A DNA stretch of 22,387 nt, from positions 1 to 22,387 of the forward strand of contig CAJUEL010000063.1 in NCBI GenBank assembly GCA_910585455.1. Direction: 5' to 3'. The translations under genes were made by a program, and so were the position numbers. The notes under the pieces are model-generated. The model ran no database searches, was not told the origin of the DNA, and saw only the letters and a program-made list of their open reading frames with translations. Positions 14,717-22,387 of this stretch are shown one piece after another (position 1 is the first letter of the stretch; each line of letters starts with the position of its first letter). Source of the DNA: an uncultured Eisenbergiella sp. (GTDB taxonomy: Bacteria; Bacillota; Clostridia; Lachnospirales; Lachnospiraceae).

Positions 14717-16042
14717 ATGGAACGTTTGGCTATGAAACAATTGTTGGAATGGAAAAAATCTCCATATCGCAAGCCCCTGATCGTGAAAGGGGTCCGGCAG
14801 GTGGGCAAGACCTGGCTTTTGAAGGAATTTGGCAGGCAGTATTATGAAAATACGGCTTATTTCAACTTTGATGAAAATGAGGAATATGGGCAGTTTTTTG
14901 AAACGACAATGGATGTAAAACGCATTTTGCAGAACCTCATGATGGCGAGCGGACAAAAGGTGATGCCGGAAAGGACGCTGATCATTTTTGACGAGGTGCA
15001 GAATTGTCCCAGGGTCATCAATTCCATGAAATATTTTTGTGAGAATGCGCCTGAATTTCATATTGCCTGCGCAGGGTCGCTGCTGGGAATTGCACTGGCA
15101 AAGCCTTCCTCTTTTCCGGTGGGCAAAGTGAATTTCATGCAGATCGATCCCATGACCTTCACGGAGTTTTTGATTGCCAATGGAGACAAAAACCTGGCGG
15201 TATATCTGAACAGCATTGATACCATAGAACCGCTTCCGAACGCTTTTTTTAATCCATTGCAGGAAAAACTGAAAATGTATTATGTGACCGGAGGCATGCC
15301 GGAATCTGTGCTGATGTGGACGCAGGCGAGGGACGTGAGCGCTATGCAGGAAGCGTTGTCGGGCATTCTTGATGCATATGAACGGGACTTTGCAAAGCAT
15401 CCTGATATAAGCGAGTTCCCCAAAATATCGATGATCTGGAAATCCATTCCCTCCCAGCTGGCCAGGGAAAATAAGAAATTTATATACAAGGTGGTGAAAG
15501 AGGGCGCCAGGGCCAGAGAATACGAGGATGCGCTGCAATGGCTGAACGATGCCCGTCTGGTGCATAAGATATATCGAAGCAGTGCGCCGGGGCTTCCGGT
15601 TTCTGCCTATGATGATCTTTCCGCATTCAAAATTTATCTTGTGGATGTGGGACTGCTCCGCAGGCTTGCAAGGCTGGCGCCGACAGCTTTTGGGGAAGGA
15701 AATCGTTTGTTTACTGAGTTTAAAGGAGCATTGACAGAAAATTATGTGTTGCAGACGCTCCTTACGCAGTTTGAGGTTGTCCCCCGATATTGGAGTCAAA
15801 ACAACCCGCCATATGAGGTTGATTTCCTGATTCAGAGAGAGAATGATATTTTCCCTGTGGAAGTGAAAGCCGAAACGAATATAGAAGGAAAAAGCCTGAA
15901 AAAGTTTAAGGAGCTGTTTGGCGACAGGGTGAAGCTGCGTGTCAGGCTGTCCATGAATAATCTGAAGCTGGACAAAGATGTATTGAACATTCCGCTTTTC
16001 ATGGCAGACCAGGTTAGCCGGTTGATTGGGCTCGCATTGTAA
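14717..16042 (+). CDS. AAA_14/DUF4143 family ATPase
   Basis: A 441-aa protein of the widespread ATP-binding family with a DUF4143 C-terminus. Walker A is GVRQVGKT (25-32) with Lys31, and Walker B is LIIFDEVQ (88-95) with Asp92/Glu93. A sensor-like ACAGSLLG (117-124) follows, as usual in this family. The C-terminal domain holds EVDFLI (Asp369) and PVEVKA (Glu382, Lys384), a PD-(D/E)xK nuclease-like spacing; nuclease activity has not been shown for most members. GAGGG (14706-14710) is 6 bases upstream of the ATG. It is monocistronic, with its own strong promoter and a CRP/FNR-like site. The cellular role is not established; related genes often lie in variable genome regions. Confidence 0.9.
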   Translation: MERLAMKQLLEWKKSPYRKPLIVKGVRQVGKTWLLKEFGRQYYENTAYFNFDENEEYGQFFETTMDVKRILQNLMMASGQKVMPERTLIIFDEVQNCPRVINSMKYFCENAPEFHIACAGSLLGIALAKPSSFPVGKVNFMQIDPMTFTEFLIANGDKNLAVYLNSIDTIEPLPNAFFNPLQEKLKMYYVTGGMPESVLMWTQARDVSAMQEALSGILDAYERDFAKHPDISEFPKISMIWKSIPSQLARENKKFIYKVVKEGARAREYEDALQWLNDARLVHKIYRSSAPGLPVSAYDDLSAFKIYLVDVGLLRRLARLAPTAFGEGNRLFTEFKGALTENYVLQTLLTQFEVVPRYWSQNNPPYEVDFLIQRENDIFPVEVKAETNIEGKSLKKFKELFGDRVKLRVRLSMNNLKLDKDVLNIPLFMADQVSRLIGLAL

Positions 16043-16110
16043 CAGCCCAGGGCGCCGCCGAATGCGGACTGAACTGTTACAACGCATTGCGATAAAAATC
16101 CAGGTTGCTA

Positions 16111-16139
16111 TTGCAAAACGGATTGCCTGACGGTATGAT
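16111..16139 (+). promoter_or_regulatory. Promoter of the GH51 gene
   Basis: TTGCAA (16111-16116), 17-base spacer, TATGAT (16134-16139). The leader to the ATG at 16218 is about 70 nt. The remaining part of 16043-16217 shows no gene and no clear terminator for the ATPase gene. Confidence 0.55.
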
Positions 16140-16217
16140 AGGAGTATGGCAGCCGCTTCCGGGAAAGCTTCGGCGGACGGGAGAATGTCGCCATAAGAAG
16201 ATAAGTAAAGGGGGTAC

Positions 16218-17711
16218 ATGAAGTTGAAACAGGCAAAAATCAGGGTGGAGAAGGATTTTACGGTAGGGCAGGTGGATAAAAGGATTTTCGGTTCTTTTAT
16301 CGAGCATCTGGGACGTGCCGTCTATGGCGGGATTTACGATCCGTCCAATCCCAGATCCGATGAAATGGGATATCGCAGGGATGTCATGGAGCTGATACGG
16401 GAATTAAATGTTCCGATCATCCGGTATCCCGGCGGAAATTTTGTATCCGGATTTAACTGGGAGGACAGTGTCGGACCTGTGAAGGACAGGCCCAGGCGAC
16501 TGGAGCTGGCATGGAATACGACGGAAACGAACGCCTTTGGACTGCATGAGTTTTGCGAATGGGCCAAAAGGGTGGACAGCCAGGTGATGATGGCGGTCAA
16601 TCTCGGAACCCGGGGTGCGGACGAGGCGAGGCATCTGGTGGAGTATTGCAATCATCCGGGCAATACCTATTATAGCGATTTGCGGAAAAAGAACGGGGCA
16701 GAGGCTCCCTTTGGAATCAAAACCTGGTGCCTGGGAAACGAGATGGACGGTCCCTGGCAGATGGGGCATAAAACCGCCATGGAATATGGAAGGCTGGCGT
16801 GTGAGACCGCCAAGATGATGAAGTGGGTGGATCCGGACATTGAACTGGTGGCATGCGGATCAAGCTCGATCGGAATGCCGACCTTTGGAAGCTGGGAAGC
16901 GACGGTGCTGGAGCAGACCTATGAGCATGTGGATTATATTTCCCTGCATCAGTATTATGGAAATCAGGAGAATGATACGCCCAACTTTCTGGCGAGAACG
17001 CTGGATATGGACAGATTCATCAACAGCGTAATCTCGATTTGTGACTTTGTCGCAGCCAAAAAGGCGGGCAAGAAGAAAATCAATCTGTCCTTTGACGAGT
17101 GGAATGTGTGGTATCATTCGAATCAGGAGAAGCATGAGCCCTGGTGCGAGGCACCGGCGCAGCTGGAGGACATTTATAACATGGAGGACGCGCTTTTGGT
17201 CGGCTCCATGCTCATCACATTGCTGCGTCACGCGGACAGGGTGAAAATGGCCTGTCTGGCGCAGCTGGTGAATGTGATCGCGCCTGTCATGGCGATGCCG
17301 GAGGGCGTCTTTAAGCAGACGATTTTTTATCCGTTTATGCATGCTTCCAATTATGGAAGGGGAACCGTGTTACAGACGCTGGCGGAATCGCCGAAGTATG
17401 ATGCGAAGGAATATACGGATGTGCCGTATCTGGATACGATCGCGGTGACCGATCAGGATACGGTGACTGTTTTCGTGGTGAACAGGGCGGAAGAGGAGCT
17501 GGCAACACGATGCGAGCTGGGCGGATTTGAGGGTCTGAAAAAGCTGAGCCATATCGTTATGGCTGATCCGGATATGAAAGCGGTGAATTCGTTGGAAAAT
17601 CCGGATCGCATAAAGCCGCAGACGCTTCCGGAGACGCTGCTTGCGGAAAACGGAAAGGCTGAGGTTAAGATTCCGGCAAGAAGCTGGAACGTGCTTCGTT
17701 TCTCTAAATAA
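16218..17711 (+). CDS. GH51 alpha-L-arabinofuranosidase
   Basis: A 497-aa enzyme of normal GH51 length (about 500). It is expected to release terminal alpha-L-arabinofuranose from arabino-oligosaccharides (abfA-like). The acid/base glutamate is Glu175 in WCLGNEMDG and the nucleophile is Glu294 in LSFDEWNVWY. Other family marks are FGSFIEHLGRAVYGGIYDP (24-42) and RYPGGNFVSGFNWEDSVGP (69-87). There is no signal peptide, so it acts in the cytoplasm on imported oligosaccharides; no importer is in the window. AAAGGGGG lies about 5 bases before the ATG. Its last 8 bases overlap the end of the convergent MarR gene. Endoglucanase-type GH51 enzymes exist, but this sequence follows the arabinofuranosidase pattern. 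Confidence 0.94.
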   Translation: MKLKQAKIRVEKDFTVGQVDKRIFGSFIEHLGRAVYGGIYDPSNPRSDEMGYRRDVMELIRELNVPIIRYPGGNFVSGFNWEDSVGPVKDRPRRLELAWNTTETNAFGLHEFCEWAKRVDSQVMMAVNLGTRGADEARHLVEYCNHPGNTYYSDLRKKNGAEAPFGIKTWCLGNEMDGPWQMGHKTAMEYGRLACETAKMMKWVDPDIELVACGSSSIGMPTFGSWEATVLEQTYEHVDYISLHQYYGNQENDTPNFLARTLDMDRFINSVISICDFVAAKKAGKKKINLSFDEWNVWYHSNQEKHEPWCEAPAQLEDIYNMEDALLVGSMLITLLRHADRVKMACLAQLVNVIAPVMAMPEGVFKQTIFYPFMHASNYGRGTVLQTLAESPKYDAKEYTDVPYLDTIAVTDQDTVTVFVVNRAEEELATRCELGGFEGLKKLSHIVMADPDMKAVNSLENPDRIKPQTLPETLLAENGKAEVKIPARSWNVLRFSK

Positions 17712-18186
17712 GGGGATTGCCCTTTGGGGGAGTGGCGGGGGACCTTGATTCCTGGGGAAGCTCTGCGCGGATGGCGTCATATATTTTATCCAGGGTGGAA
17801 AGAAACTGCTCCAGCTCTGCAGGCTCCAGGCGCGCCTGAACGCGCAGAAGAAAGGCGTTGATGGCTGTGCGAACCTGACCGCACATGGCGTCTCCCTCCT
17901 CCGTCAGGGTGACATAGGTGCCCCGCTTGTCCTTTTCATTCAATGTTTTTTGCACATAGCCCTTGTCGGCAAGCTTTTGCAGGCAGCGGGAGACGGTCGG
18001 CACGGAGACGCACAAAAGCCCGGCGAGCTCGGATACCCGGATGCCGGGCTGATCCTGCGCCTGCGTCAGCTCCTTTATGGCGAGAAGGGTGCCGGTTTCG
18101 CTGGTGGGCGGCAGCTGCAGTCTGGAACCGATGCGTTGTAGCTGTATGTTGCGTTTCATTTCAAATATTTTGGAAATCAGATCCAT
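17704..18186 (-). CDS. MarR-family transcriptional regulator
   Basis: A 160-aa winged-helix regulator. The recognition helix-turn-helix is about 49-73 (IRVSELAGLLCVSVPTVSRCLQKL), followed by the wing (GYVQKTLNEKDKRGTYVTLTEEG, about 76-98). Flanking helices would form the dimer, as usual for MarR (140-160 aa). The frame is open to 18237, but the ATG at 18186 is chosen because CAGGGGG lies 6 bases upstream. It is downstream of, and in the same direction as, an ABC exporter pair, a common MarR setting, but has its own promoter and is separated from the exporters by the 134-bp element. Its stop codon lies inside the end of the convergent GH51 gene. Ligand and targets are unknown. Confidence 0.88.
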   Translation of the reverse strand: MDLISKIFEMKRNIQLQRIGSRLQLPPTSETGTLLAIKELTQAQDQPGIRVSELAGLLCVSVPTVSRCLQKLADKGYVQKTLNEKDKRGTYVTLTEEGDAMCGQVRTAINAFLLRVQARLEPAELEQFLSTLDKIYDAIRAELPQESRSPATPPKGNPLI

Positions 18187-18264
18187 GAAATCCCCCTGTT
18201 TGAACTGCCTTGGCAGGAATGCTATAACAAACGGCAAAAGGATTGTCGTTTCCTATACATTGCT

Positions 18265-18294
18265 ACTATACATCACAGCGCCTCGGTTTGTCAA
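18265..18294 (-). promoter_or_regulatory. MarR promoter with a tandem repeat at the -10
   Basis: On the - strand, perfect TTGACA (18289-18294), 18-base spacer, TATAGT (18265-18270). CTATACAT occurs at 18253-18260 and ACTATACAT at 18265-18273, giving a direct TATACAT repeat with 13-bp period that overlaps the -10 and start. This could be an autoregulatory site. A CTGCCTTGGCAG dyad lies at 18205-18216 in the leader. Confidence 0.55.
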
Positions 18295-18335
18295 AAAATT
18301 ATATGGTCAATTCCTGTATCAGAGGGACTTTTTGT

Positions 18336-18469
18336 GTTACTATTCAGACACGTCTGAATAGTAACTGCATCCGCCCATAAAAATCGCTTCGCGATGGGGC
18401 GGATGCCTGTTGCCACTACGCTTTTTCACGGTCTGCGCGGTGAACGCGCAGACGTGTCTGAAGAGTAAC
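18336..18469. mobile_element. 134-bp MITE-like element with terminal inverted repeats
   Basis: The left end GTTACTATTCAGACACGTCTG (from 18336) is mirrored by CAGACGTGTCTGAAGAGTAAC at the right end (18449-18469), with one mismatch. The left end also forms a near-perfect 30-bp palindrome of its own (18336-18365). Inside are a 10-bp perfect stem GCATCCGCCC/GGGCGGATGC (18367-18376 with 18397-18406) and a 9-bp stem GTCTGCGCG/CGCGCAGAC (18431-18439 with 18445-18453). There is no transposase. Its right 44 bases form the last codons of the exporter gene that ends at 18426. Confidence 0.65.
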
Positions 18470-20138
18470 GGCTTTTTATCGCAACAATTTTTCCGCCTTC
18501 CATGAAAGCGACCCTGTCACTGATTAGAACCGTTGAAGGTCTATGCGCAATCGTTATGATCGTCTTGCTGCCAGAGAGGAAACGAATCGTTTTCAGTATC
18601 TCGTTTTCGCTATGACTGTCCAATGCGCTGGTGGATTCATCAAAAATAATGATATCTGGATTTTGCAGCAATAGCCTTGCTATTGATAGACGCTGCCTTT
18701 GACCGCCGGATAATTTGATACCACGCTCACCAATATTCGTTTCAAATTGATCAGGCAGGCTCTCAATCAATGAAAGGATGTTCGCCTTCTCACAAGCGTC
18801 TCTGATCTCTTCTTCCCCTGCATGCCTGTTTGCAAGCAATAGATTTTCTCTGATGGAGAGATTTAACATCTGAGAGAATTGGGAGGCTATCCCGATTTTA
18901 CTGCTTATGCTCTCATGTGACAGTTCAGAGATCCGTCTGTTGCCAATCAGAAGTTCACCGCTGCATGGCTCATATACTCCCGTCAGCAAATTAGCAAGGG
19001 TCGTTTTTCCGCAACCACTCCTGCCTACAATCGCAATGTGCTCGCCGGGCTCAATGGTTAAATTGAATGAATTGATAATGAATTCCTGATTATCATTATA
19101 TCGAAAGCTGACATCCGAAAAAGTTATTTTATCTTCCAGATTCGCAGCTCTTATCTTTGCGTGATATTCTGATTCCAGAATCTCAAATACACGTTCCATA
19201 TTGGGTTTCTGAGCGCTGAAATCGAGAATTGAATTCACAACGGACGTAATGTGATCCACCAGCTGGATAAAGTAATCCATATAGGTGAGCAGAATTCCAA
19301 CGGTAAGTTTTTTGCGGACAATCAGCAATCCTCCTACAAAATAAAGGTTCATTCTGGTGACGAAATAATCTTTAAATGCGATAAAGAGCCAGTTAAGAGC
19401 AATATAGATCTGGCTTTTCACGATTAATTTTGCAAGGATCTTTCGATATCTGTCGAATTCTGCCTCCATACATAGCTCTAAATTATTTGTTTTTATGTCA
19501 GCCCAGTTTTGGAAGGAAGTATTTAAAAAGCTGTCATATTCTCCTTCAAATTTACGCCGTTCCTCTGATACCCGATTGGCCTTCTTACTGATAATCTGTA
19601 CGAACCAGAAAGAAAATGGAATGACGAGAAAACCGATGATTGTTAATGCTTGATTCATTGCAAATAATATGACAGATATCACTGAAATTTTTGCAATCGA
19701 GAAGAAATAATCAATCACATGTTTCTGTAAAAAGGTTTCAAACAATTCAACGTCAGGGTTAATCCTGTTCGCCAAATCACCCGTACTATATTTGGCATAG
19801 GAAGCCGCTTTCATATGAATGTATCTTTTCAGGACATTGACCCGCATTTCGATCTTTAGTTTCGTAAATAAAGTATTATACGATATTCTGGTAAACCTGA
19901 TCAGCAATGTCTGTAACAAAAAAACAGACAGATAACCGGCAATAACGACGGGCAGCTGCCCGGTTTGGCCCCCGACAATCACATGATTAATAAATATGTA
20001 ATAAAAAACTGGTTGTACGATTCCAATCAATAAATCAAGGCTTTTCAAAAACAGAAGCCGGTATAACAGTATCTTTTTTTTACCCAGTAATCCGAAGGTT
20101 TTTTGCAAAGTTTTTATACGATCTGTCTGTCCTTTCAA
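18426..20138 (-). CDS. ABC exporter half-transporter with element-derived C-terminus
   Basis: A 570-aa exporter. The TMD (about 20-310) shows hydrophobic stretches at 35-55, 63-82, 143-178 and 245-275. The NBD has Walker A GRSGCGKTT (372-380), Q-loop Gln420, LSGGQRQR (476-483), Walker B IIIFDES with Asp500/Glu501, and His532. The protein reads normally to FMEGGKIVAI (545-554). The usual helical end (GxHxEL...) is then replaced by a Ser/Arg-rich tail that runs into the 134-bp element. The start is TTG at 20138, with GAGGTGG 6 bases upstream. The gene is 55 bases after the other exporter subunit and AT-rich, unlike the 9.7-14.3 kb operon. Probable heterodimer with the upstream subunit; substrate unknown. 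Confidence 0.87.
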   Translation of the reverse strand: MKGQTDRIKTLQKTFGLLGKKKILLYRLLFLKSLDLLIGIVQPVFYYIFINHVIVGGQTGQLPVVIAGYLSVFLLQTLLIRFTRISYNTLFTKLKIEMRVNVLKRYIHMKAASYAKYSTGDLANRINPDVELFETFLQKHVIDYFFSIAKISVISVILFAMNQALTIIGFLVIPFSFWFVQIISKKANRVSEERRKFEGEYDSFLNTSFQNWADIKTNNLELCMEAEFDRYRKILAKLIVKSQIYIALNWLFIAFKDYFVTRMNLYFVGGLLIVRKKLTVGILLTYMDYFIQLVDHITSVVNSILDFSAQKPNMERVFEILESEYHAKIRAANLEDKITFSDVSFRYNDNQEFIINSFNLTIEPGEHIAIVGRSGCGKTTLANLLTGVYEPCSGELLIGNRRISELSHESISSKIGIASQFSQMLNLSIRENLLLANRHAGEEEIRDACEKANILSLIESLPDQFETNIGERGIKLSGGQRQRLSIARLLLQNPDIIIFDESTSALDSHSENEILKTIRFLSGSKTIITIAHRPSTVLISDRVAFMEGGKIVAIKSRYSSDTSARSPRRP

Positions 20139-20193
20139 ATTAATCCACCTCTTTTTTCTTATGATTTCTATAAGCTCTCAGGATTTCGGGAGA

Positions 20194-21948
20194 TTACGAT
20201 ACCATGTCTTTCGAATACTGCTCCCGGAAAAGTTTCTGATACGTCTCACAGGTCTTAAGTAACTCTTCATGTTTACCAAAACCTGCGATCCTTCCGTCTT
20301 CAAAAACAATGATCCTGTCCGCATGAATGATTGTAGACAGTCTGTGTGCGATAATAAGCAATGTATGGTTTTTCCCAAGTATTTCCCATGACTTTTTTAT
20401 CGTCATTTCGGACTCGGCATCTAACGCACTGGTAGATTCATCAAAAATCATGATTGGAGAATTTTTAACAAACGCTCTCGCAACTGCAATCCTCTGTTTC
20501 TGGCCTCCTGAAAAATCCAGGCCCCTGGTTCCGACAATGGTATCCAGCCCATCCTCCAGACTGCTCACAAAATCATACAGGTCTGCCATTTTAAGCGCTT
20601 CCCATAATAAATCATCCTGAAAACTGTCCCAGGAAAACTGCAGATTAAATCTTATGGAACCGTTAAAAAGAATGCTGTTTTGATGAACGACTCCTATTTG
20701 CGCACGCAAATATTTGATATCATATTCCATGATATCCTTACCGTCCACAAATATATTTCCGTCATTGACATCATAAATCCTGCACAACAAATTCACCAAA
20801 GTACTTTTTCCGACACCGCTGTTCCCTGCTATCGCGATTTTCTCACATGGATTGATGTGAAATGACAGATTTTTAAATATATTCTGTTTTTCATTGTAAT
20901 AAAAGGAAACATTTTTAAATGCAATGCTTCCTGCAATTTGTTCCCTGTTACGCTTAAGAAGCTCCTGTTGCTTGAAGCGTCCTGCTTCTTCTTCCAACGG
21001 GGCGTGAAATAACTCCATAATCCTTTCACAGGAAACCATATTGGACGAGAGAGAAAGTATTTTTGAGTTCATGCTGTTAAACGTTGTGATGCAGTTCGTA
21101 TAATAAGCGAAACAGGCTGTAACCCCACCGATCGTAAGCTGATTGGCTTTTACCAGAAAAGCCGCAATGGTAAACATACACATCTGCGCGATCACCAATA
21201 TTCCGGCGTTAAGCCGCTCTGCCATCACCTCTGTTCTATTGAAATCAACACGCATTCTGGCTATTTCAACATTCCTTCGAAGGAATGTTGAAAGGATTTG
21301 TCTGGAAGCATGTAAAAGCTTTATTTCCCGCATGGCGCCTAAAATTTCGAAGGTCCAGGATGACAATAGCCCCTTTTTTTGGATCATACGGGAATTCTTC
21401 CTTTTCGCTTTTTTGAAGAAAAATCCGGATACATATATGATTATGGGAGTTGCGGCTATCGTAAAAACCCCCATCCATATATTTGCACAATATATGAAGG
21501 CAAGAGCAATGACCATATTAATGAAATTTGACACCAATCCAAATAAATTTATACTGATCATGGTCATAATCTGGTCAACATCATATCCCATTCTGCTGAT
21601 CATATCGCCGCTATACATACTTGCCAAACGGCTGCCCTTGAATCTTAAAATTCTGGAATACAGTTCCGCTCTTATATCGAATAGAAATGCTGTGCCGGTT
21701 ACTTTTTCCATAATATTGACTATTGTATACATCGCCTGATTAAATATATATACCGCTCCATATATACCTGCAATGTAAATAAAGCGCGATATGTTTTGAG
21801 AATTGAGGACCTCATCAACCAACCATCCAATAATAAACGGCAATATCATAAGCGTTATGGTAGCTAAAATGATACTGAGCAGCATGATAATAAATTTCCA
21901 TTTATGGGGTTTTGCAAATTTCAGGACGAATTTTATCTTTTCTTTCAT
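20194..21948 (-). CDS. ABC exporter half-transporter (full length)
   Basis: A 584-aa type I exporter, standard length. Membrane helices are visible around 18-45, 57-78, 132-155, 158-178, 248-266 and 272-290. The NBD has Walker A GNSGVGKST (375-383), Q-loop Gln423 (VVHQNS), signature FSGGQKQR (479-486, Phe for Leu), Walker B IMIFDES with Asp503/Glu504, and His535. The C-terminal GKHEELL helix is present, unlike in its partner. GGAGGGG lies 7 bases before the ATG. It is the upstream gene of the exporter pair and follows a small Cys-rich ORF in the same direction. Low GC suggests acquisition. The cargo could be a peptide or a toxic compound. Confidence 0.9.
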   Translation of the reverse strand: MKEKIKFVLKFAKPHKWKFIIMLLSIILATITLMILPFIIGWLVDEVLNSQNISRFIYIAGIYGAVYIFNQAMYTIVNIMEKVTGTAFLFDIRAELYSRILRFKGSRLASMYSGDMISRMGYDVDQIMTMISINLFGLVSNFINMVIALAFIYCANIWMGVFTIAATPIIIYVSGFFFKKAKRKNSRMIQKKGLLSSWTFEILGAMREIKLLHASRQILSTFLRRNVEIARMRVDFNRTEVMAERLNAGILVIAQMCMFTIAAFLVKANQLTIGGVTACFAYYTNCITTFNSMNSKILSLSSNMVSCERIMELFHAPLEEEAGRFKQQELLKRNREQIAGSIAFKNVSFYYNEKQNIFKNLSFHINPCEKIAIAGNSGVGKSTLVNLLCRIYDVNDGNIFVDGKDIMEYDIKYLRAQIGVVHQNSILFNGSIRFNLQFSWDSFQDDLLWEALKMADLYDFVSSLEDGLDTIVGTRGLDFSGGQKQRIAVARAFVKNSPIMIFDESTSALDAESEMTIKKSWEILGKNHTLLIIAHRLSTIIHADRIIVFEDGRIAGFGKHEELLKTCETYQKLFREQYSKDMVS

Positions 21949-22164
21949 GGCTTTTCCCCTCCAATTATATATAGATATTTCAAAAAAATCTTGCCCGGAC
22001 CCATATGAAACGCTTTATCTGTCACAATCAAAAAAACACCGGAACGCGCTGATTTTGCAGTATTCTACGAACATTCCTTTCATAGTAGAGCTACTGTGAT
22101 ATCAGCACATCCAGGTGGCTGTTTTTACAAGCTAGTCATGGTATTAAGTTGTAAGCAAATTATT
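21949..22164. other. Intergenic region before the exporter pair
   Basis: 216 bp, AT-rich, with no gene seen. It has a short dyad AGTAG-AG-CTACT (22084-22095) that could be an operator. No -35/-10 pair with good spacing was found for the exporter genes on the - strand, so their promoter is unassigned. An A-run at 22031-22037 could mark the end of an upstream transcript, but no stem accompanies it. Confidence 0.4.
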
Positions 22165-22335
22165 TCACGTAAGCTTTTCCCGTTTTCCCAAATGGATCGG
22201 GATATCTTCTTTCGTGACCTTGCATTTATGAAGTACTACGACATCTTCTTCGACTTCCTTTTCCGTCTTACAGACGAAGCATTGCTTATGCCAGGGGCAT
22301 TTCCGGGTGCATTTATGTATCACGCCCTGCGCCAT
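22165..22335 (-). CDS. Small Cys-rich protein, unknown function
   Basis: A 56-aa ORF beginning MAQGVIHKCTRKCPWHKQ. TGGAG with 6-base spacing (inside an upstream in-frame ATG at 22347) supports the start at 22335. It has five cysteines in the pattern C-x3-C-x5-C-x2-C-x18-C, several His and Lys, an acidic middle (EKEVEEDVVV) and a basic tail. The Cys/His spacing could bind zinc; a ribosomally made peptide precursor for the neighbouring exporters is a more speculative option. I do not recognise the family. The window ends 52 bases upstream, so its promoter and upstream neighbours are out of view. It could be a chance ORF. Confidence 0.5.
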   Translation of the reverse strand: MAQGVIHKCTRKCPWHKQCFVCKTEKEVEEDVVVLHKCKVTKEDIPIHLGKREKLT

Positions 22336-22387
22336 GCTAATCTCCATTCCGCCGCTGACGCTGGCGGCACAAATAGTAAATGAAAAA

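Noticed and set aside
14693..16219. 508-aa open frame on the - strand covering the whole DUF4143 gene
   Set aside because: The + strand gene has Walker motifs, promoter and SD. The antisense frame has no recognisable domain.
22095..22109. TGTGATATCAGCACA as a second CRP/FNR-type site
   Set aside because: The half-sites are spaced by 5 instead of 6 and the right half is GCACA. Too weak to call.

Overview
The window looks like chromosome from a gut-type anaerobic Bacillota, most likely Lachnospiraceae/Clostridia. This rests on strong GGAGG-type ribosome binding sites, TTGNNN/TATAAT promoters, cytoplasmic glycan-degrading enzymes without signal peptides, and a mixture of GC-rich backbone genes with AT-rich acquired blocks. 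The assignment comes from gene style only. No rRNA, tRNA or CRISPR array was seen.

Layout. (1) 1-4.9 kb, + strand: glycogen phosphorylase (glgP), then a GH42 beta-galactosidase, closed by a bidirectional terminator. (2) 5.0-7.1 kb, - strand: a 712-aa fusion of zinc ribbon, Ser/Thr kinase-like domain, second zinc ribbon, Ala/Pro linker, beta-rich domain and TIR. (3) 7.3-8.0 kb, + strand: an AT-rich PIN-domain toxin-like gene followed by a 57-aa partner gene. (4) 8.1-9.1 kb, - strand: two GNAT acetyltransferase genes, the upstream one broken by an in-frame TGA. (5) 9.3-14.6 kb: an operon of two ABC exporter half-transporters and an ECF-type sigma factor with a large C-terminal domain. It is bracketed by two copies, in opposite orientation, of a large palindromic element (340 and 269 bp). 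(6) 14.7-17.7 kb, + strand: an AAA/DUF4143 ATPase and a GH51 alpha-L-arabinofuranosidase, each with its own promoter. (7) 17.7-22.4 kb, - strand: a small Cys-rich ORF, a second pair of AT-rich ABC exporters, a 134-bp MITE-like element that forms the 3' end of the second exporter gene, and a MarR-type regulator whose 3' end overlaps that of GH51.

How the genes may work together. glgP, GH42 and GH51 are carbohydrate-use genes. The ABC-ABC-sigma operon carries an ECF-style promoter (TGAACC-N16-CGTC) just upstream, which suggests that the sigma factor switches on its own exporter operon. The kinase-TIR gene and the GNAT pair share a nearly identical 41-bp promoter region. The kinase-TIR, GNAT and GH42 genes share a leader hairpin with a GCCAAAGC tip directly against the ribosome binding site.

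The best candidates for something undescribed are the kinase-TIR protein with its shared regulatory DNA, the paired large palindromes, and the GCCAAAGC leader hairpins.
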